A DNA stretch of 64,000 nt from Sialis fuliginosa (GCA_961205875.1 OY540814.1:25860151-25924150); one strand, 5' to 3'. Shown: positions 23,569 to 39,321, counted from the stretch's first letter. Program-made: numbers and translations. The notes: generated by a model not told the origin, from the letters alone.

Positions 23569-24328
23569 AAGAAGTGGAAGTATTGTAATACCGTCGAAAA
23601 ATCGTGTGTTTGGATGTAGAATTTTCTTTCGTTCACGATACTAACTGTAAAAATACACCGATCTGGATTATTTTAGGGGAAAACATTTGTCTCAGTGAGT
23701 ACTCCAGACATATTGATTTTGGTGTTAATCGGATTAGGGGTTTTAGAAATATTCGAAATTTTGTAACTTTTATCATCTAAAAAGTGAATGTTGAGATTTT
23801 TCATATATTAAAAATAATTTAAAAAGGTATTAAACAAAAGAAAAGGTCATCTCATTTTATGATGATATGGTGAGGAAGCACAAAGTACTATCCATACAAC
23901 TATAATTTACAAACTTATTGTATTTTTAAATAATATATTATAATTACAATTATAAAAATGTACCCACCACTGCTTAAATATTATAACTCCATCCTACCAC
24001 TGATAATGCAAATCACCTTAATCAATATCTAACGTACATAATTACATATATCCTAGAGATATCATTATCCATGGCAGTAGATATGCAAAAGCACCAATCC
24101 CTAGTATTGATTGTCGGTGAAATGTAGCATCAACGGTAATCCAAGACTGTAGTCGTTAAAGATAATGATAACAATGACTATGTGTAACTGACCTACTTAT
24201 CTCCCGTGCACCTACAATGTGCAACGGCGACGTTACAAAGCCGCTATAGAAACATAAAACCCCTAGCCTGTTGCAGACGATATTTTACAGTGTTGGCGAA
24301 ATGATTAACTCCCAACTACATACACCTT

Positions 24329-24533
24329 GGTAATTATATTCCGATACAAATGAAAACGCTAAAATATTTTTATAATAAAGTTCCAGTTAAGTTTTTATGG
24401 TTATAGGGGATTTGTATTTGATAAGTCATAACCATAGTTTTTGTCTGTTGTTTGTTACTTGGTAATTATATTTCGATACAAATGAAAACGCTAAAATATT
24501 TAATTTATAATAAATTTCCAGTTAAGTTTTTAT
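24329..24533 (+). repeat. Two ~72-bp direct repeats separated by ~58 bp
   Basis: TTGGTAATTATATTCCGATACAAATGAAAACGCTAAAATATTT to TTCCAGTTAAGTTTTTAT (24329-24401) recurs almost unchanged at 24460-24533 (ATATTTCG instead of ATATTCCG, a small insertion in the A/T run). This is a local duplication. Confidence 0.85.
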
Positions 24534-24700
24534 TCAATTCTTAAAGTAGACATATGTTATTGAAAATTTATAATAAGATTTTGAGAATAACTCTTATTTT
24601 AACTTTAATAACTAGTTTCTTTGTATTCTAGCTTCTCTATCTTCTTTCAAAGTCATGGCAAGCGGTACGCTTTTTTGTCCCAAATGAGAATGACACACAA

Positions 24701-25472
24701 AATGATTCTACGTATTATTTTCTTGTATTTTAGTCGATATTTGTAAAACGAGTTGAAGTTCACTGCAGGAAATTTCACTAAAAAATTTAGAATTTTTTAT
24801 TTCGTTAAAAATATGTTTATTGTATAGAAAATGGCGTGAAAAGTTGAACTGTTCAAACCGCAGGTCTGTATCTCAAACCGTTCTTGAGATATAGCCTCTC
24901 AAAGTTTCAAATTTTTCAAAATTTTGAAGAAAAATGGCCCTAACTTTTGAACGCGTGATCGGAATTGATTTTAGTTGACGGATTTGAAATCAGCGTGTCA
25001 AAATCTATATAATGACATTTATAATACCTTAAAACTCGGAAAAAAAAATTTCGCTAAAAATCGAAAAAATTCAAAGGGATATACCTTAAAAAAATGTCGA
25101 TTTTTGACCAAATTTTTTTTGTCGGATTTTAAAGTATTATACATGTCATTATATAGATTTTGACACGCTGATTTCAAATCCGTCAACTAAAATCAATTCC
25201 AACCACGCGTTCAAAAGTAATGGCCTTTTTTCTCCAAAAATTTGAAAAAACTAAAACTTTGAGAGGCTATATCTCGAGAACGGTTTGAGATACAGACCTG
25301 CGGTTTGAAACAAACGACTTTTCACGTCATTTTCTATACAAAAAACGAATATAACGAATATATTTAACGAAATAAAAAATTCGAAATTTTTTAGTGAAAT
25401 TTCTTGCAGTGAACTTCAATACTTTCATACAAATATCGACTAAAGTACAAGAAAATAAGACGTAGAATCATT
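24701..25472. mobile_element. Foldback element: near-perfect palindrome (copy 2)
   Basis: This is the same palindromic repeat as 17271-18016, with slightly longer arms (AATGATTCTACGT at the left mirrored by ACGTAGAATCATT at the right). Internal landmarks are shared: a GCAGGTCTGTATCTCAAACC block, CTTTTGAACGCGTGATCGG and the ATAATGACAT pair near the centre. The right arm shows a few changes absent from the left, so the arms are diverging independently. Confidence 0.85.
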
Positions 25473-27689
25473 TAGTTACTATATAAATATATAATAATTT
25501 ATTTATAAAAGTAAAAGCTTGAACTTAAGGTGTTTAAGAACTAATTTTTTTTGTTAATAGGAGGGGGAAGATTGACAAAATATGCTTCCCTTATTAAAAA
25601 TTTCACGCCTCGTCACTGCGTTTGATTTATAGTAAAATACGTCATAAGTGACTTAAACTTAAATATGGGGATGCATTTTCGTTGACGTAATATGATGATG
25701 TATACATAACTGAAACTGGATGTTCGGATTTGACTGCAAACAACTATTACAATAGATGTCACGCTTGCCAAAATCAGTGCCGGTGGTTTTTTAATAGAAG
25801 TTACATCACTGTATCGAGAAAGAGATGTTGTTGTACTCTACGCCAGCGTTTCTCAAACTGTCCGTTATTTAATAATATCGACGGTGGAAAGCTGAGATCA
25901 ATAGATATAGAGACAAGGATTGTGTATTTGATTTACAAAAGTGAAGATAGAGATATAACCTAAACAATAATCTATCTTTTTTTACTCATGTTTAAATAAA
26001 GCAAGCATGGACCCACACTATGCTCTATCCTTTCTTCTATGAAGATTCGATTTTCGAATCAGATGTCTATGTTAAAACCAAATAAGCGACATAATTCAAG
26101 CAATTTTTTGCATTTTTTTAAATCAACTTTTCTTGACTTTTTGACGTGAATGACGTCTAGTATTTCACGCCAGCCAGATACTGGGGGGGGGGGAGTATTT
26201 AATAAACTTGATGTAACTTTTCCAGAGTGATATAAAACCATTCAGTTCGACTGGTATCATTCTAGCCGGCGTATTGGTCTGTAGTCTGTACCCATTAAAG
26301 GGGGGGCTAAACGTGCAGAGATCATTTTGCGCGCTAGTGTAAATTTACAATCAGTATAGCTCGACACTTTTGGTCTTAAGTTATAGATCTCAATTAAATC
26401 TACGAGGTACAAATACAAATCAAAACAGTTTTAGTGGGTGAAAAACTTCATGTAATAATAAAAATTAAAAATAAATCATAATATAATTATTATATCGAAA
26501 TCTATGAGGAAATAGTAAGTGTTAATATATTCATTGCATTTCTATTTATTTACATTATTTTTATCACGTTTTACAGACTGGAACCCTCCAGAAACAAAAT
26601 GCAGAAAGTTTAAAACTTAGTTTAAGAGTTTGAGTAGTTGCGAGAGTCTAGGGAACTAAAGTAGCGTGTACTTACAGAATAGATTAACAATATTAGTAAA
26701 CATATGCTAATAGTTTATTATTTAAGTTTACAAAGGTGTGTTGACTCACTGTCTGTTATTTTAACCGTTCAGAAGCCACATTAAACAACTATACTTTTTG
26801 CAGAGATTTTAATTTGTATACCAAAGTTTCTCCTCAAATTAAAATTTGCTAAGGGAACGTTCATAAACCATCTTCCCCCATGTAACGCCATAATCAAAAA
26901 AAAAATTTCTCTGCACTATACTTCTTTGAAGAAAAAAGCATAACATAATTTTTGATCTTTATAATTTCAATTCTGCGAACGTGAATATTTACAGTATAAA
27001 AAGAATAATAGCTTTGCTAATTTATTTTATTATTAATTATTATTCTGTGCTTTTTGTTCTTAAACAAGGAGATCTTTTTTTTAAGTTTTATTATTTTATA
27101 TAATTTTTGCAAGTTAGTTTTGCTGATTTAGAAAAAATAATTTTACAACATTTTAATGTCCTCAAAGTAAAATTGATGAAAAATTCGATATGTGAAATAC
27201 AGACTTAATTAAGATAAAGTATACACTCTATTGTTTTATTTCAAATGTTTCCATCTCACTCATACATATTTACATTACATATAGAAAATAAGAAATATAA
27301 ATAAGTTGTGATTTACGTTACGTTGTGAGGGTTTGGCATCGGTTAAGTTTCTCGCTAAAATACTTATCCATCAAAAATACATTTACGATTTATAAATTTT
27401 TACTTCAGCAATATAATCCATCAAATATAATGTAAGCTACTAATACAGTTACAGATATATAACATATACAATACTATATAACGTATATACAATATACGTT
27501 CACAAATATGTATTTATTTGTATCTGAAAAGATATTGCATGAAGTAAATAAATCTAATACTACATAAAATGTATGATTTTTATTTCAATTATATTTTATA
27601 TATTCTTCAAAGATAAGACTTTCACTTGATATTTTCTAGCAGATGGGAAGTTTAGTCATTATTGTTTATATATTAATATATGTTATGCT

Positions 27690-28040
27690 GCAAAATATCA
27701 GATGGACTCACGGACAAAAGAATTAAAGCTGCACGTCGAAATGATACTTTTTTTGGTCTCGTTTAATCACCTTAAATTCGAACAAGAAGAGATCGAAACG
27801 ATAATTTTATTTATACCTAAGTCTCGTCGAGAGTTTTTGTTTTTAAAATTAAAAAAGTTATTATTTGTTATTAGTCTTCGTTATATTTCAAAATTTATTT
27901 GTTTATTAGGTAGGTACTTACATAAAATTAAATTGGAAAAATATTTTTTATTAAAAAAACTTATACGACACAAAGATGACTGCTATTTTCATGAAATTAG
28001 ACGAGACTTACTTGACTCTTGTCTCGTTTCGTGAGTAAAG
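27690..28040 (+). repeat. GTCTCG/CGAGAC-containing patch
   Basis: Four copies of GTCTCG or its complement occur in about 280 bases (around 27755, 27825, 28002 and 28021). An ATG at 27702 opens a 110-codon frame here. Its composition (Leu/Ile/Lys/Phe) looks like A+T-rich chance sequence, and no motif is visible, so I do not call a gene. Similar patches occur at about 21210-21270, 36010-36100 and 47690-47970. Confidence 0.4.
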
Positions 28041-29125
28041 TAAACATACTATTGATTTTAATAATATTTTAATTTTTCTTGTATAAATATCAATATATTT
28101 GAAATGTTCTCTTCCTTCCTCTCCCCCCTAAGAAATTATCACAATTTCGAAATAAAATATGTCGATTTTCTATAAAAATAAATTAAATCTAAAACCATTA
28201 TTTTTCCAATTTACTTCGTATAAATTATAATGCATCTTGACAATATTTTTCTTTTTGACCTTGACCCAAACATCCTTAGAGTTTCATTAGAATTCATAAA
28301 GGCTATTAGAAAACAGCTTCCTTACGAACGACGTAAGCGCTATTTTAATATTTATAGAATAATAATTGGTCGTAATCGAAGGAAGGTACTTTGAAAAAAT
28401 CATATTTCATATTTTTCAATAAAATGAAAAACTTTAGATATTGAAATTTGGGTCATAAAAATATATTAATCGTTCCGACCGCAAAACGAAAAAAGTGCAG
28501 TGAATGCTGATAATTTTCTTATTTTTTCAATATTATTTTCGGAGATATTTATAAATATTTTTACGATTTTTTTTAAATTTTAACAATAGCAAAAAACATT
28601 CTTGAATTGTCAGTATTCATTTGATACCTCACTCTTATTTGGATAAAATATCGCACTGTAAAACTTCAAAACCGCATAAAAAGAGACTCGACTGTAATTT
28701 AATTAAAATCTAGAATTATTTTTCCATGAATATTATACACTAGGGGTTTTGAATCTGGGCACTTCTCGCCCCAACCTCAAATCGTGCCATATTTAGATAC
28801 TCAAATTTACTCGGATATCAGCCTTCGGCTGCGACCCTCGCAAAAAGGGCAATAGATCGTTCTGAACATGCTTAAAGGTATTTTTTATAAAAATTAAAAA
28901 ATGGTAATTGTAATATTTCATTGATGCGAACCATATCTATTTATCTAATACTTTCGTATAAATATATTTCATTATTAGTTTGTATATTTACAATTTTAAT
29001 TAAGATGAATCTATATTTATTTATCAATAATAATAATTTTTATGCTCAACTCAAACATTTTAACCAAAAATCAAAAATAGCATTTAATATTAATTTACAC
29101 GCTCAATTATAAAACTATAATACCC

Positions 29126-29236
29126 CTACGTCTTATTTTTTTGTATTTTAGTCGATATTTGTATGACGAGTTGAAGTTCGCTGCAGGAAATCAAAAATTC
29201 GAAATTTTTTAGTGAAATTTCCTACAGTGAACTTCA
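29126..29236. mobile_element. Internally deleted derivative of the foldback element
   Basis: CTACGTCTTATTTTTTTGTATTTTAGTCGATATTTGTATGACGAGTTGAAGTTC begins as the left arm of the palindrome. After GCAGGAAAT it jumps to the inner part of the right arm (AAAATTCGAAATTTTTTAGTG) and ends GTGAACTTCA. The left flank (CAACTCAAACATTTTAACC to AACTATAATACC) is also shared with the 17.3-kb copy, with about 35 extra bases here. Confidence 0.75.
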
Positions 29237-31889
29237 TCAATAAAACGTTTAAATCATGTTTCAAACATAATTGTTTAGATATACGCCCCGTATTTTCAAG
29301 TTTAACTAAATGCTCCTTTAACTAACTGTTAAATTATTAACAGAACCAAGCATAATATAGCATTTAGCGCTAAATCAGCTTTAAATTGGTTGATAATACC
29401 GGGCAATAAAATTTTTGACGTACGAAAAATTTAAATTGTTTTTTTTTTATTAGGTTTTTAATCAACTTCATTTTTAGTTCTGAACCAACATTCGTGCGTT
29501 AGATGACATACTTAGCTTGCTATTATATGTAAATTATTGTACAGTACATTTCATGTGTGTATAAAAAAATAAAAAAGGGTTAGACCAAATCATATACCTA
29601 TAATACTTGTACACGCATTTGTACATAAATAAAATTTGGTCAAGCGAAGAAATATAAGCATAATTTAAATAACTCGAAACAGACAAATGGTAAAACATGA
29701 AACATAAGACAAAAGCCAAGGACGGCCGTATACTATAAATATGTAAACAAACAGAGATGTAAAATAGGACGATACGAGAATAACATACCAAGATGATCTA
29801 AATTTCTATGGAATCTTACTTCTTTTTTTTATAACCACATTTATGTAGATTATTTTTTATATTTATTTGCCTTCTTTTATACAAGTTTTATTTTACCATT
29901 TTAATCATAAATCTTTTAAGATAATTGTTCTTGCATAATAACATAAAATAGAAAGAATAGCGAAAGTTTAAATACGTAGTTTTAATGGATAAAACATTGA
30001 TTGCTCTTTTCATTTTTATTCTATTTTAACTCATGGTCCGATACAGTATTACCATATTGAATATTTGACTGGAGCAAGACCGGACCGACACTAAATATTT
30101 CTAAATAAACAGACTTAATACCAATAATTATTGGTAATATATACTCTATGCTGTTTCCAAATTTCCAAAAACAGAATTAATATTCCATGCTTGCAGCTTT
30201 ATATTTTTTAAATAAATTTTTTAATATAGTTTTAAGCAAATAAATTACCCGATCCTTCTTTTTGACAAGCCCTGTATAAATGTACAGTTGTAAAATTAAA
30301 TTTCCTAAACTAATCATGTATTTAAAACATTTTATTTAAGAAATAATAAACCGTGTTATAAGATCGAGTTAATTTATTAGCGATAAGAGAGTTTATTACC
30401 TTTTCGCCACTGATTGTTTGCTTTAATAAAAAGAAATCGTACTCTTTATGAAGATTTATTAGCTAAGATAGCGCCGTAATCTTCTACAACGTACAGTGCG
30501 TCAGATTTTACTAAAGACGCCAAAGCACGGCATCGTCAATATTTGACGTTTTATTTAATTTTATCAAAGCTGCAAAACAAAACTTGTTTTTTTTATAATT
30601 ATATTTATAAATATTTATTATAGATATAAGATCCTTTCAGAAATTAAAGTAACCAACTCTACGAGTTAGTTGATTTTCGTGCTAAGACCCTTAAAGCTTC
30701 CACAAATCTAGTCTTGTAATTTTTTTAGTAAATAAGATTAACATTTTTAAAGTTTGGACTGGCGTCTTGACTTATAAAAATTCACTCTCGTGCGAAACAC
30801 TGTCATTTTACGTTCTATTAGATACACAATTAACTATTATTTCAAATTTATTTTGTTCTATTTTGATACATCGCCAGGATTCTGACAGTGTCTGATAATT
30901 GCATGCATATTTGCTTTTTTCAAGGGAGCAAAAATACTGAATCGATTAGTATAGTGCATCTATTGAAAGTGATATTCTTTTAGGTGAAAAAATATAGACA
31001 GATAATTTTTGTGTGGTTACCTGGCACTCACAATAGGATTATGTGAAATGAAAAAAAAATTGTTTAAAAAAAATCAGTTAGCAGATACCTAATGTCAGAA
31101 TGCTAGCAATATATGTTTCATTTTAAAATTGAAAACAAATTTCGGGAATATTTTAAACATCCTACTTACGTATATAGTCTTTTTATAAATGCCCACCCCT
31201 TTTAACCGTGTTTACGTCACAGTTATTTTATAGCCTAGAACACTACTTATCAGCGATATCTAAATGATACCAAAAAACATATAGTATATGTATGCAAAGT
31301 TCTTGCAGTAAACGCTAAAATATAATCTTCACTTATCGCGTGTTTTAAAACATAACCACACGTACACATGCGTTTTTTATCTACACGTATGTATGTATCT
31401 ACATACAGGAAGGCCCAGAAGTACCTATTCAATACAAGAATATGTTTTTGTTTCAACTATTTATTGAAAATTGACTAAAATCGTTAAAACATAGTTGATA
31501 TATTTTTAACGTCACTTTATAAAGTCCTGAGTGATTGACTTATTAACGCCCAGTTCAAAATTTTTAGGTTCGCGATTTTTATGATAATAACAATTTTAAC
31601 TTTCTCTGAACTCATTCTGAAAATCTTCACCTGTCTATGTTTCTGTAGACATTAATTAAAATAATATAACATAGAAGTTTGAAATTTAATATTTAGGATA
31701 TGCATTTTTCAAAACGATCTCACAACAAGAAAAAAAAAAGACTCCTTGTCAACAATAATAAATCCTTGTTCCATCGCTAACGTTTCTCGGTTTTAGTTTT
31801 GGTAACACAAAACTGAGCAAATTGATAATTTAAAACCACAAAATAATTTATAAACAGTGCATATATTAATGAAACAAAAATGATGTTTA

Positions 31890-31930
31890 CATAGCCGTGA
31901 CGTCATCCACTCTGACTGGTGTTTTATCTA
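31890..31930 (+). promoter_or_regulatory. CRE plus YY1/Pho-like motif cluster
   Basis: GTGACGTCATCC, a full cAMP-response-type palindrome core TGACGTCA, is followed about 32 bases later by AACATGGCGGATTGG, which matches the YY1/Pho start-site motif. The combination is typical of constitutive promoters. The ATG in the YY1-like motif opens only a short, composition-biased frame, so no gene is called. Confidence 0.3.
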
Positions 31931-32416
31931 ACATGGCGGATTGGTGTATTTTGTGTTTTTATTTTAACAAAAATCATATTAATCTCGCTTTTAATATAAA
32001 AATAAATACATTCTTTAGAATCTTTTTAACCCATTTCATTATTTCATTATTTAAAATCATAATTTCAGTAATACTTTGTTAGTGGCATAAAATTGTAAAT
32101 ATTTTCTTCGAGGGCACTCTGTACATATGTGTTAGAGCGCATGTATTTTGTACCTGGTGTAAGTATGTGTATTATGTGTGTTTTTGAGCAATGCAGCACA
32201 TTGCACTAAAGTAGCTTGGATATTAATATATTTGCTTACGAAGCAGCTAGAATTATAAAAAGTAATTGCTTGTTTTTAACATAAAACTGGTGCCAACCGT
32301 AGGTACAGATTTTTTTAAGGTTTAACCTTCATTATATTTTATTTTTATTAATATTTTAAGACCGTTTTCTTAAGATCTTTGAACAAAATATTCACATAAC
32401 AGTAAAGATTATTAAA

Positions 32417-32583
32417 TCTATACATTATTATTTACTTATCAGCATTTAAAACAATTACAGTGAAATATTTTACGAAAATTTGATAAGACAAAAGTTAATA
32501 TAAAAAAATAATTTATATTTTATCAATCAAATGTGGCGCGATAAGGGGTTGGGGCGCGAAGCGCCCAGGGGCAAAGCCCCTAG
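32417..32583 (+). mobile_element. Mini-Helitron-like element with double 3' hairpin
   Basis: The element ends with two perfect G+C hairpins, GGGCGCGAAGCGCCC (32552-32566) and GGGGCAAAGCCCC (32568-32580), then CTAG followed by T. This fits the Helitron 3' rule (hairpin, CTRR, then host T). A candidate 5' end TCTATACATTATTA lies at 32417, preceded by A, giving about 167 bp. The 3' end is convincing; the 5' end is inferred from its similarity to the next head. Confidence 0.55.
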
Positions 32584-32720
32584 TCTATACATTATATAAA
32601 ACAAAGTCCCTCGCCGCATTTGTCTGTCTGTGCACGATTTTCTTAGTAACTACTGAACGGATTTTATTTTAGTTTTCACTAACAATTTGGGGCGCTTTTT
32701 TGTTATTTAAAAAGCAACAA
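32584..32720 (+). mobile_element. Helitron-like 5' end abutting the previous element
   Basis: TCTATACATTATATAAAACAAAG starts with TC immediately after the CTAG of the preceding element. It is followed by CTGTCTGTGCACGATTTTCTTAGTAACTACTGAACGGATTTT, a segment typical of insect Helitron-like repeats. The 3' end was not located; the boundary given is only where similarity to the usual head becomes unclear. Confidence 0.45.
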
Positions 32721-32939
32721 AAAAGAAGTCCGTCAATTACAAAAATAGAAAACCTTATAGCGGCCGTTAGTAGTGCTTGTACCTTATAATCATATATTAA
32801 ACCGCGAAAGCCTACAAATCAGATAAAACATAATCTTATAAGCACTACAGATTAAATATAATTACAGAATTCAATTAATTTCTATCCCAACCGCTAAAAG
32901 TATTATCTTCCAGCAATTATCATATGTGAAAATTAAATT

Positions 32940-33140
32940 GTTTATGTGGACATTTTGACACGTTAAGCCCATACCCTCCACCCCCTCCCCTAGACCACCC
33001 CAACGTCAAGTAGACGTCTGTATCGATTGGCCACGACCCTGACATAACAACAACCACTAGTAGTGTGTATATAAGGGTTTGGGACGCTTGTAAAAAAGAG
33101 GAGGGGGGTCTAGAGGCGACACGTCTATTATCTTTGACCT
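32940..33140 (+). other. G+C-richer patch with TATA-like element
   Basis: A C-rich block (CCCTCCACCCCCTCCCCTAGACC) is partly mirrored by GAGGAGGGGGGTCTAGAGG about 90 bases later. Between them lies GTGTATATAAGGGTTTGGGACGC, a TATA-like sequence. The symmetry suggests another small inverted-repeat element, or a small promoter. Neither is supported by an exon. Confidence 0.3.
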
Positions 33141-36009
33141 TGTGCCTGAGCTTTTATGACAGCTTTATTCTTTATGAATTATCCATATCAGAAAATTAAT
33201 AATTTTCATCTTTTATTTTGTCTTTATGATTTGTAGGACAAGTGGTGGAGGTGGTGGTCTAACTTCAGAAGAATATTCTATGATATTCTTATAAAATTTC
33301 GCATTTTTTATTTTATTAATTATTTTTATTTGTTTTCTAGATTCGGCCTGATCTTTTTAGACAGCTTTTTATACTTTAATAAAAATTGATTTAACAATAA
33401 GTAAATAATTATATTCAAAGTCCCTTTTTACAAATTAACGTATGAGAAAATGACAAAAAAAATATTGATGTTCTTATATGAAAAAACGATGCCCGATAAT
33501 ATTTAAAAAAATGCTCGCTATGTATAAGAAAACAAAATTCTTTTTACAGGGTACAATGTTATTTTATCAATAGATTTGATTTCTGTGTAAACTAAAGTGC
33601 AAAAATGCATAGACAACAAGACATTCTTCATTGAAAGACTTTTATTAGCCTTAAAAAACAAAACATTTTTTGTTTTTTTAAAAACATAAAACTGCTATCG
33701 TTAGGATCTATTAATACCTGCTATATATCAAATATAGTTAATAAAACTGACATTCATTATAGTAAAATATCTCATAAATTTTAATTAAAGCAGATTCATC
33801 CAGTGTATCAAATTTTCAAAATTGATGTCAATCAATAATAAACGAGTATTCGACACTTCATTACGCGACGTTTAAAGAAAAACTCTTGTAATGAATAAAT
33901 TTTTCCTATTCTTGTTAACAGAATCTGTTAAAAGATATGACATGTTTCTATCCAGGCCCGTAACTAAACGTATTTTGTATATTTTTATTAACCGACTTGA
34001 AAAAAGGTTCTCAAAAAAAAATATATTTTTTTATATATGTTCGCGCATATATATTCTGACAAACATGCAATAATTTTGAGTTTTTTTTAACAAGTATATA
34101 CCAGAATTGGTTCCTAATAAATTTTATCAGAATCTGACCATCAACTTTTAATATAACCGGCACTCAAAAAATTTTTTCGTGAATTTCTCGGGGGCCTATT
34201 CATCATTTGACATCGATTAGCGAATATTAATTCCATGTAATTTAATTACACTATATGAAAATGTTGATAAAGTAAAAAAAATACATATAAAATTCATAAA
34301 AACATTATGGGGTATAATAATAATTAAAACTAATGTGAAAATAAAAACCATGGGAAAATAGAGTCTGTAAGTAATTACAATATTCAAAAACATTATCATT
34401 ATTTATATTTTCATCCATTATAATACCATTGTACGGTTTACATTTTGTTACAACAAACAATTCAATGTAATTGGAAAAATATTAAAGGCCGAAAATCGGC
34501 CTTGAACTGTTATTTACAATTGTGTTTTTGAAATAGGGTATTTGAATTTAGAAATTATAATGTGGTACGTATTACATTATATATTTTTTTGGATTTGGAA
34601 ACAGCGTATTCATTAGCTAAATGGTGACGTAAAATATGTAAAAGTACAGTGGTTCTAAAATAAAAATGATTAGGCCCGCCAACAACAAATAGCGAAACAC
34701 GGTATAGGTCTCAAAACGTAATCAACAGCGATATTTTTTAATTCACTTAATAGAGCGATCCTTTTGGTGGGGGCAGAAATTTTTAAGTGTTTTTCCTGAA
34801 AAATGTTTAACAAATGCATAAAAAAAACTTTATACATTATTATTTTATATGTATGTATATTTTGAATTCGTGCTTCAATATGTTTTCTTTGACACCCTAC
34901 ACGATGCCCTAGTTTTTTTTCCTTTCCCCAATTTACCCCCTAAAATCAACCCCTGGAATCAAAATTTTATACTTCACGTCTATAATAGGGTCTATACTAA
35001 ACTTTAAATTTTTCGTCAGAGAAAATCGCCTGTGTACAGACAGACGGACGGACGGACACCGAAGTGATTCCCTACCTCTTTTTAGATTTTATTATTTATA
35101 TTTTTTGTCCTTTACGAATAAGTGCTTTATCTTTTCATTATTATTGTAAACTTGAATATAATATTTTGTACATATACACAGCATTGCAATATTACAAAAT
35201 AAAACATTATTTATATTATTGTGTATAAGATCAACAACAAAAATGAAAATTTTATACATGTTAATTTGAACAAATATGTAGAAAAATATAAATTTTCATA
35301 TGTAAACATTTTTTCATAAAATATAAATATTTAATTCTCGTATCTTAATAAATAAAAATATATTTCACAATTGTAAAATATTTTACATACAAGCCACGCT
35401 TATAGAATTCCAAATATTTAAACAAATATACGCGCTATCTAATGTCCATTAACATATGTTTCTATATACTTACAAAACTTATAAATATTTAATTAGATAG
35501 TAGATGGATAATATAACGCTGAATAAGCGACATTTTCGACATTTATAATATATATTATATGTATTGTTTTGATATTATATTTATTTTAATGTAATATACT
35601 TTATACATACATTACTTTTCTGAATTGTAATTTGGTATCTCTTTATGAATAAATTACAATGTTATTGTAATATTTTATTGTAAGTTATTATCTATAGTTT
35701 ATGGTACTTATATTGATTTTGTATTACTTTATAAGTAAATACAAATAAAGTATTTGGCAGTAGAAAATAAAATAGTAATACCTAATTTTCTTTTGGAAAA
35801 TTATCAATAATCCTTAGCTGGTTTCTACAAAATACAAATTTATCATAAAAAGTGTTTCTTATTGTTAATAAATGTAATTATTTGGAACCGAATGTATATT
35901 AATAAATAATCAGGTTAAAATAACCCTTAACTAATTGTAAGAAGCTATGAACTATATATTCATATATGTACATATATAATATCAAACATTTGTCTGTTCT
36001 AGGGTTTCA

Positions 36010-36100
36010 CGCCGATACGAGATTGGCTTAAATTTGGACAAGACGAGACCGAGATGATACCACTTGAATTTTTACACGAGACCGCAAATTTTTTTCTTCC
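36010..36100 (+). repeat. CGAGAC-rich patch
   Basis: TACGAGATTGG, GACGAGACCGAGATG and CACGAGACCGC occur within about 80 bases, echoing the 47.7-kb and 27.7-kb patches. Confidence 0.4.
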
Positions 36101-36260
36101 AATTTTCCTTTAAACTTGAAAGATTCCGAATATAAAATTCATAAAAACGAAACAAAATCTATTTATTTTCTTAACACTCTTTCTCCAGAACGAATTTCCC
36201 TTACTTTTATCGGTTTTATCCTGTTATAATCGGCCTATTAGCACTATCTTGTGTCACCGT

Positions 36261-36403
36261 TATGCCGTTTTTTAGACCGAAAAAACAAAACAGCAACATC
36301 GTGTCTTTTTGACAAAAGTGCAATAAACTCTTTACATTTTTAAATACGAAGTGTTTTCAAACACCGTGTTGTTGTTTTGTTTTCTTTGGTCTAAACACGG
36401 CTT
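36261..36403. mobile_element. Inverted-repeat (MITE-like) element, ~43-bp arms
   Basis: TATGCCGTTTTTTAGACCG to CAGCAACATCGTGT on the left is mirrored by ACACCGTGTTGTTGTTTTG to GGTCTAAACACGGC on the right, with a loop of about 56 bases. The outer boundary and target duplication are unclear. Confidence 0.6.
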
Positions 36404-36914
36404 TAACCTCACCTATATACAGGGGCGCCGACTCCATGGGGCTTAAGGGGCTCAAGCCCCCCCAATATTACCGTCGGAAGGGCTGAGCCCCACCAATAAA
36501 TGAATATTTAAGTTTATACATTAAGATTTAACGGATTATTTTATAGGTTGCCAATATTTTGTAAAATAATGTTGTCATTATGAAAAATTATTAGAATTAT
36601 AGAGATTTTTGGAAAGTTAATCGTTTAGGCAAGTGAAATATATAAAATATAAAAATTTATATTGTACACAAATAAAGGCACAATAAAACGTAATGAAGGG
36701 GTTTATTTGCAGAATTGTTGTAGATATTTTAATAGTCAATAATATAGTATACAAATTAATTAGGTCAGGTCTGTATTAAGGAAAAATTGTTAATGAAAAA
36801 AGCTTCTTACGTCAACTTTCTTGGGGGGGTGGGGGGTACACGGTATTATATACCGTACACGGTATATTATATAGAGTATTATATACTCTCATACTTAGAA
36901 TACACGTACACTCA

Positions 36915-39321
<2,407 letters not shown>

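Noticed and set aside
25730..25963. Cys/Arg-containing frame at 25.7-26.0 kb
   Set aside because: It includes a hAT-like terminal motif (CAGCGTTTCTCAAACTGT) and no zinc-finger spacing. It is better explained as repeat debris.
27702..28034. 110-codon plus-strand frame starting at a true ATG
   Set aside because: Its composition is that of A+T-rich chance sequence (Leu, Ile, Lys, Phe). No domain, signal peptide or splice context was seen, and the region overlaps a GTCTCG-rich repeat patch.
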